Source of the DNA: Ridgeia piscesae
Taxonomy: Eukaryota > Annelida > Polychaeta > Sabellida > Siboglinidae
Direction of reading: 5' to 3'
Length of the DNA: 64,000 nt
NCBI GenBank assembly: GCA_025642075.2
Contig: JAODUO010001311.1
Coordinates: 55,001 to 119,000, forward strand
Part shown: positions 59,396 to 64,000 of the stretch, one piece after another
How positions within the stretch are numbered: position 1 is the stretch's first letter
Layout of the letters: each line of letters starts with the position of its first letter
The notes under the pieces: model-generated
Databases searched by the model: none
Seen by the model: only the letters and a program-made list of their open reading frames with translations
What the model was told of the DNA's origin: nothing
Made by a program: the position numbers and the translations under genes

Positions 59396-62300
59396 CATAG
59401 TAAGACAGTTTACTGCCACACCAAAGGGCCACCGCGCTCAGATATTATGCAAAGAAACAACTGACGTTATTCCATTTTTAGTTAAGCTGTTTTGTTCACG
59501 CAAATGAACCAATCTCACTTAGAGCAGTGTGTCACTGGTTTTGAATTGGATCAATGTATATATGTACGTGCACAACAATTTTGTACCATATTTCAATTGC
59601 AGTAATGTTGACATTGCCAAATGTGACTAGATTTCCAAGGACACTACTCCACTTGTCAGGTCCTCTCAAACCAACGTCCACGAAGTACATCCATAACCCT
59701 GGCACATCAACCAATTGAAACATGGATTTTTCAGTTACAAGTGACCAGTTTTGGGAGTCTAATTAGCTTTCATTGCTTGTCATTAACTACCACCAGACAG
59801 GTAATGCCTTTTGGTAAATTGGATTTTGAAGATGAGCTAGTTGCTGGTATCATGAGACAAGAACATCAAGTGGGATGAAGTACCAATGATTCAGTGTACA
59901 CATTTGTATAGCCATACATTATGTGGGGTTACTGCCAGGGGTAGGGTTGTACTACTGCTAACTGTGGTTTGTGTAGATACTCTGTAGATCTGTGGTTTAG
60001 ATTTGTCGGTTATGTTTTAAAACAGTGACCAAATCCAGCTGTCCGCATAGTTGATAAGCGACAGCATTAATTAGCTTTAATCATAGTTACGAAGCACTTG
60101 CCATTATCTCACATGCCACCGAGTTATGTAATGCATCTGTTGTCTCAAAAATATTATTTTAAATGCTTGTTTTTAGTTGTTGAACGTTGCTGCGACTGTG
60201 TTCGGCGCGGTCCATATTTTGTTGATCTAATGCAGGACGATCTTTACACCATATACATATCATAATGCTTATCAGGGCAACTTTTATTGGCTGCCGCTGA
60301 TATGCAGATAGGCAGGAATTGAGAATGTTGAGGAGTGAATGTTTTAACTGCAGTTACCCTTAGGTCCGTCATTTACAGAAAGCCATAGATCTATGCAACC
60401 TTAGACCAATGTATGTGTGAGGGTTTTACCCTTTCACACTGCACACACATGCCCGCTAAAGCTCACCTTTTTCAGGATGTGTTACGTGTTCAAGGTTCGA
60501 TTAATAAACGATCTTAGGAACTAATATTCCATGTTGGTGCTGGTCTGTTCATTACTTCTAGCTCGAGGGATTTATAAATATAAAATAATCCATAACAAAA
60601 CTGGATCTAGATGGGTAAATGAGAAGTCCATTTAAGTTAAATTGAGATACTGGAAATGGTTCGTTAACTAGATGGTTCAAATCAGGATTCTTTATTATTT
60701 TGTGGTTAATCTTCGAAAATCTTTTTGTGACTGCAATCAGTAAGTGGTGGGGGTTCAAGGGTCAGTATTCATTCTAAAAACCTGACACCATAGCCTTGTG
60801 ACAAGCACGCTACCGTTTTGACGTCATACGAACTATCCACATGATACTCCTCTCTTTTAGTAACCAATGCAGCGAGTATTTTGTCTGGTATTAATAGTTT
60901 GTTGTGAAGAAATTGCCACCAGAAATGACTCCGCAGCCAGCCAATTGCCATACAAAGAAAACTAGTGTCTACTATATGTGTACGCTGTTGCAGTTTTATT
61001 ACATACAAAGAGAATTACTCATAAATACACACACACGGAAGCACATGGCAGACGGAGCAGTCGTAAACATGTAGCTATAGCTGCTTGTCGAACAAGAAAT
61101 ACTATTTACAAAATCTGTATTGGTCCAAGAATTTAGTTAATTTTAATTCCCGTTACATTTCAGAAATGTTTTGTAACCAGTGTCAAAAACCTGACTAAAA
61201 AGTAAAGGTGAGTTCTTACATACACCCTCCAGTTCTGGGGACTGGTCAAAGCTTTGAATACAGCAGCGTTTATCTACAATCCTACCAAAGAGGGCAACAC
61301 AAATGGAACATTAAAATCTTGTGGATTTAAACTTCAGTAACATGTTTAAAATCTAGACTAATAACTCCAAACATGTGACAACTTCATCATTAACATGCAA
61401 TCAAACTGTTGCCAGCTGTACCATAATTTATTCCCGGCCATCTTGTGGCATTATAATTCGCACGTAGCAAGAACAATCTTGCAAATTACTAAAAAAATCT
61501 TAATTAAAACAATATCCTAATCATGAACACCATTTGTTTCTTAATGAACTCCCCTACTTTACAAGCACACATTGATAACACATTTTACCAGACATTGTGG
61601 CCTTCAGATATGAATTTATCAAATAAAACGGACATTGTGCACTTCCAAGCACACTGGTATCACTAAAACTATATTGACGTGCACACAAGCATCACTACGT
61701 TATCTAAAGCAGACAGACAGACACACACACACTTCTCTCAAACTACAATCACTAATGCCCATGTTCATTCAAACATTCAAGCTACGTTTAATGTCACACT
61801 AGCCATGAAATCTGCCATGTGTGGCATTATCTTTTTTGCCAGAAACTTATACAATTATAGGTACAGCTGTACATCTATAGTACAACTGGGCCTGTGTGAC
61901 TACCTGTTTTACCATTCTATCTATCTCATTCTAAGTATGGGTCATTTAATAGATATGTACTTGGGACATGTTATTTCTGTGCCAAAGATTCAAATTAATC
62001 CCCTCCAAAACCACAACAGTATAACTAAAAGCATGTTGTTGAAGCATTTCGTCAAGTTGGGAATTTTATTTTATCCTATTCTCACTTTCACACAGAGCAT
62101 AGTAAAGGTGAATAAATTCTAGGAAATTAGTCGCCATTTGCATACTAACAGAGCATTACGACTACTTTTTGCATTGGCTACTATTTCAGCATTAATGTGA
62201 CATAAGAAATGCTTTTAAAATTCATACCTCCTGAAGTATTCAACTGCGCACGATAAAACTTCTACAGATTCTTGCTATATATGTATGCTTCAACAAAAAA

Positions 62301-63394
62301 ATCAGCAAAATTGGAGGTAGGTCACCTAGAAGTGGGGTTATATCTCTGGCCCTGAAGGTCAGATTGACCTAAAATTTGGTGGGAAGCAGACTCGTGGTCT
62401 TAAAGAAGCAAACTCGAGGTCTTAAAGAAGCAGACTCGTGGTCTTAAAGAAGCAGACTTGTGGTCTTAAAAAGCAGACTTGTGGTCTTAAACCAACACAC
62501 AAAATTTCATCAAAATCAAAGACGATCATGTAAATTTCAGTTTTTGATCGATTTGAAATGGAATGCCCCAGCTACGAAATAAATCTGATGTTTACAATTT
62601 GAACACTGGTTTAAATATTTGAACTGCACACACTTTATGGGCTTAGTAACTTTGATCCAGTGGGCGCATATATTAAAAGAACGAAGACCAAACAGCCTCA
62701 ATTCAACTTTATAACTGCATGCATGCATGGTTCTCGATACTGGAAATGACTGCCTGCTGCTCTCCTCAATGGGAGACAGAAAACTAGGGATGATGAGACA
62801 CGGGCGATTACCACTGACACCGACAGACCAAACATGGGCAGCATCGTTAGTGTTAATCATTGTTGTATGACAACAAAACACGTTCGCTTACACAGACACA
62901 CAGTTTGATTGTCTTATATACCCTCCAGGGTGCGACCGATACCTCGCGGGGTACCACATATACCCTTTAGGGTACAACTTGCAATTCATAGATGTCACAA
63001 ACAAGCTAGCTAGCAATTAGATTACAACCAGCATTAGTGATTCACTGTTCTACAGCATCGCATTGTCTACATGTTAAGAATTTTAAAAAGGAACTCAAAG
63101 CACAACACCACTTAGCTCTAAAACCTTTGCCCCCCCCCCTGTCATAACCCCGTTTTATCATGGCAAATCACGGCTAGACTCCCAGAATGCTTGGGTTTAT
63201 ACAGTACCCATCTTTACATCATATCCGCAGTTCTGATCTCGCCGTCAGCAATTGATCAAAACGTTCTTGTGACACCGTGGCGCACACAGAACTTGTCCTT
63301 CAAACTAACACATGGCAAAGGCCCAAAGCACCACTGTACATCTCTAGCGACAGAACAACATGGATCAGTCGATAACTCATCTACACGGCGTCGT
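59396..63394. other. PDIA5 3' UTR and convergent intergenic DNA
   Basis: A candidate PDIA5 poly(A) signal AATAAA lies at 60503-60508. On the minus strand TTTATT at 62065-62070 could serve the convergent gene. A short ~22-bp tandem repeat (GGTCTTAAAGAAGCAGACTC, 62393-62490) is present. No other gene was recognised; open frames of up to 147 codons have no recognisable features. Confidence 0.5.
62393..62490. repeat. ~22-bp tandem repeat, 4-5 copies
   Basis: Units GTGGTCTTAAAGAAGCAGAC with small variants. Confidence 0.85.
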
Positions 63395-64000
63395 TCACCG
63401 TCTCACATCCCCATTGGCGTTCCTGGCGTTCACGTGACCACCACACGCATCGAGTTTCTGTGGCGGCCCCACGCTGCCGTTAACAGCATTCTTGCGCGGG
63501 GCACCATTTGCCTTACTGTGGTCAATGCTCTCGGCGCTGTACTGGTGACCACCGCACAATGACAGAGACGCCGGCCGCTGCACCTTCTGACTGATATCTG
63601 ATGCGGAAGTCTGCTGGAGTGGACCAGTTGGACTCAGGTCAGCATGACTCTGAGCCTTCCGTCTCATCGGCACTGCCCGCCCGCTGGGCAGCAGCTCCAT
63701 CTGTTGGGGTTTTGCGTCTCCAACTTGGCGATTGTCACCGGCGGTGATGCGCTCGCTATCACTGCTGCCACCTAGCGACAGAGACGTCGGCCGAACGACT
63801 GCTCCGCCCGACACCAGACGGACTTCAGTCGAGACTGGCTGTACGTTCAGGTTTGATTTCCTGTCCAGGTTCGATTCACCGTCCGACCGACTTCGCACAT
63901 GTCCGTTCTGTTGTAGTTCTGCCACCCGGTTCTCGGGGGCGCCACCATTAGACACACAACCGCCAACCGGCTGGGCAGTGTTGCCATGGCGATTACCACT
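63395..64000 (-). CDS. Last coding exon of an unidentified gene (partial)
   Basis: An open frame enters from the right edge of the window and runs without a stop to TGA at 63395-63397, giving at least 201 residues. It is clearly more GC-rich than its surroundings, as expected of coding DNA here. The protein is low-complexity and rich in Ser, Gly, Asn, Gln and Arg. It has no hydrophobic segment, so it is probably a disordered C-terminal tail. A short motif occurs twice: RPTSLSLGG and RPASLSLCGG, each about 50 residues apart and followed by Ser/Glu-rich sequence. Such Arg-Pro-x-Ser motifs could be phosphorylation or 14-3-3-type sites, but this is inference. The family was not recognised. The exon start lies outside the window, so an internal start is not claimed. 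It converges on PDIA5. Confidence 0.6.
   Translation of the reverse strand, partial: SGNRHGNTAQPVGGCVSNGGAPENRVAELQQNGHVRSRSDGESNLDRKSNLNVQPVSTEVRLVSGGAVVRPTSLSLGGSSDSERITAGDNRQVGDAKPQQMELLPSGRAVPMRRKAQSHADLSPTGPLQQTSASDISQKVQRPASLSLCGGHQYSAESIDHSKANGAPRKNAVNGSVGPPQKLDACGGHVNARNANGDVRR

Noticed and set aside
61679..62122. 147-codon plus-strand open frame between PDIA5 and the convergent gene
   Set aside because: No recognisable domain, composition like the surrounding DNA; treated as chance.

Overview
This looks like nuclear DNA of an invertebrate animal. The genes are split into small exons by introns of 0.3 to 14.7 kb. The DNA is AT-rich and full of TA and CA microsatellites, minisatellites and relics of transposons. 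A mollusc or other lophotrochozoan is plausible, but the sequence does not prove it.

Layout. 1-4917: upstream DNA with a Harbinger-like element, a LINE 3' relic and small tandem repeats. 4918-28106, plus strand: a complete eight-exon gene for a doublecortin-like kinase (two DCX domains, then a Ser/Thr kinase; 898 residues). Its 14.65-kb second intron holds a CA array, a GGCT array, a 43-bp minisatellite, several TA arrays and a dead LINE. 28107-33269: intergenic, with a 48-bp minisatellite. 33270-59395, plus strand: a complete 25-exon gene for protein disulfide-isomerase A5 (799 residues, N-terminal signal sequence, C-terminal KEEL). 59396-63394: 3' UTR and intergenic DNA. 63395-64000, minus strand: the last coding exon of an unidentified gene that runs off the window.

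Both main gene models close in frame at every junction. The PDIA5 protein has five thioredoxin-type domains with intact CxxC motifs and cis-prolines, against three in the usual vertebrate form. The exon structure suggests that an a2-a3 domain pair was duplicated in tandem, and both a2-type domains keep a 13-nt microexon at the same place. An unfolded-protein-response-type site lies just before the PDIA5 start codon.

The most unusual structural signal is that three minisatellites sit on exon-intron junctions and carry the splice site in the repeat unit. DCLK exon 7 has its 5' splice site repeated about 9 times downstream. PDIA5 exon 4 has its 5' splice site repeated. PDIA5 exon 16 is preceded by about 41 copies of its own 3' splice site plus the first ~20 nt of the exon. 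Almost all the decoy sites would give a premature stop or a frameshift. The DCLK gene also has a clear GC-AG intron. Several TIR elements with recognisable target duplications (TTAA, TAA, TA) sit in the introns.

The two main genes have no obvious functional link: one encodes a microtubule-associated kinase, the other an ER oxidoreductase. All calls come from reading the sequence; no database search was run.
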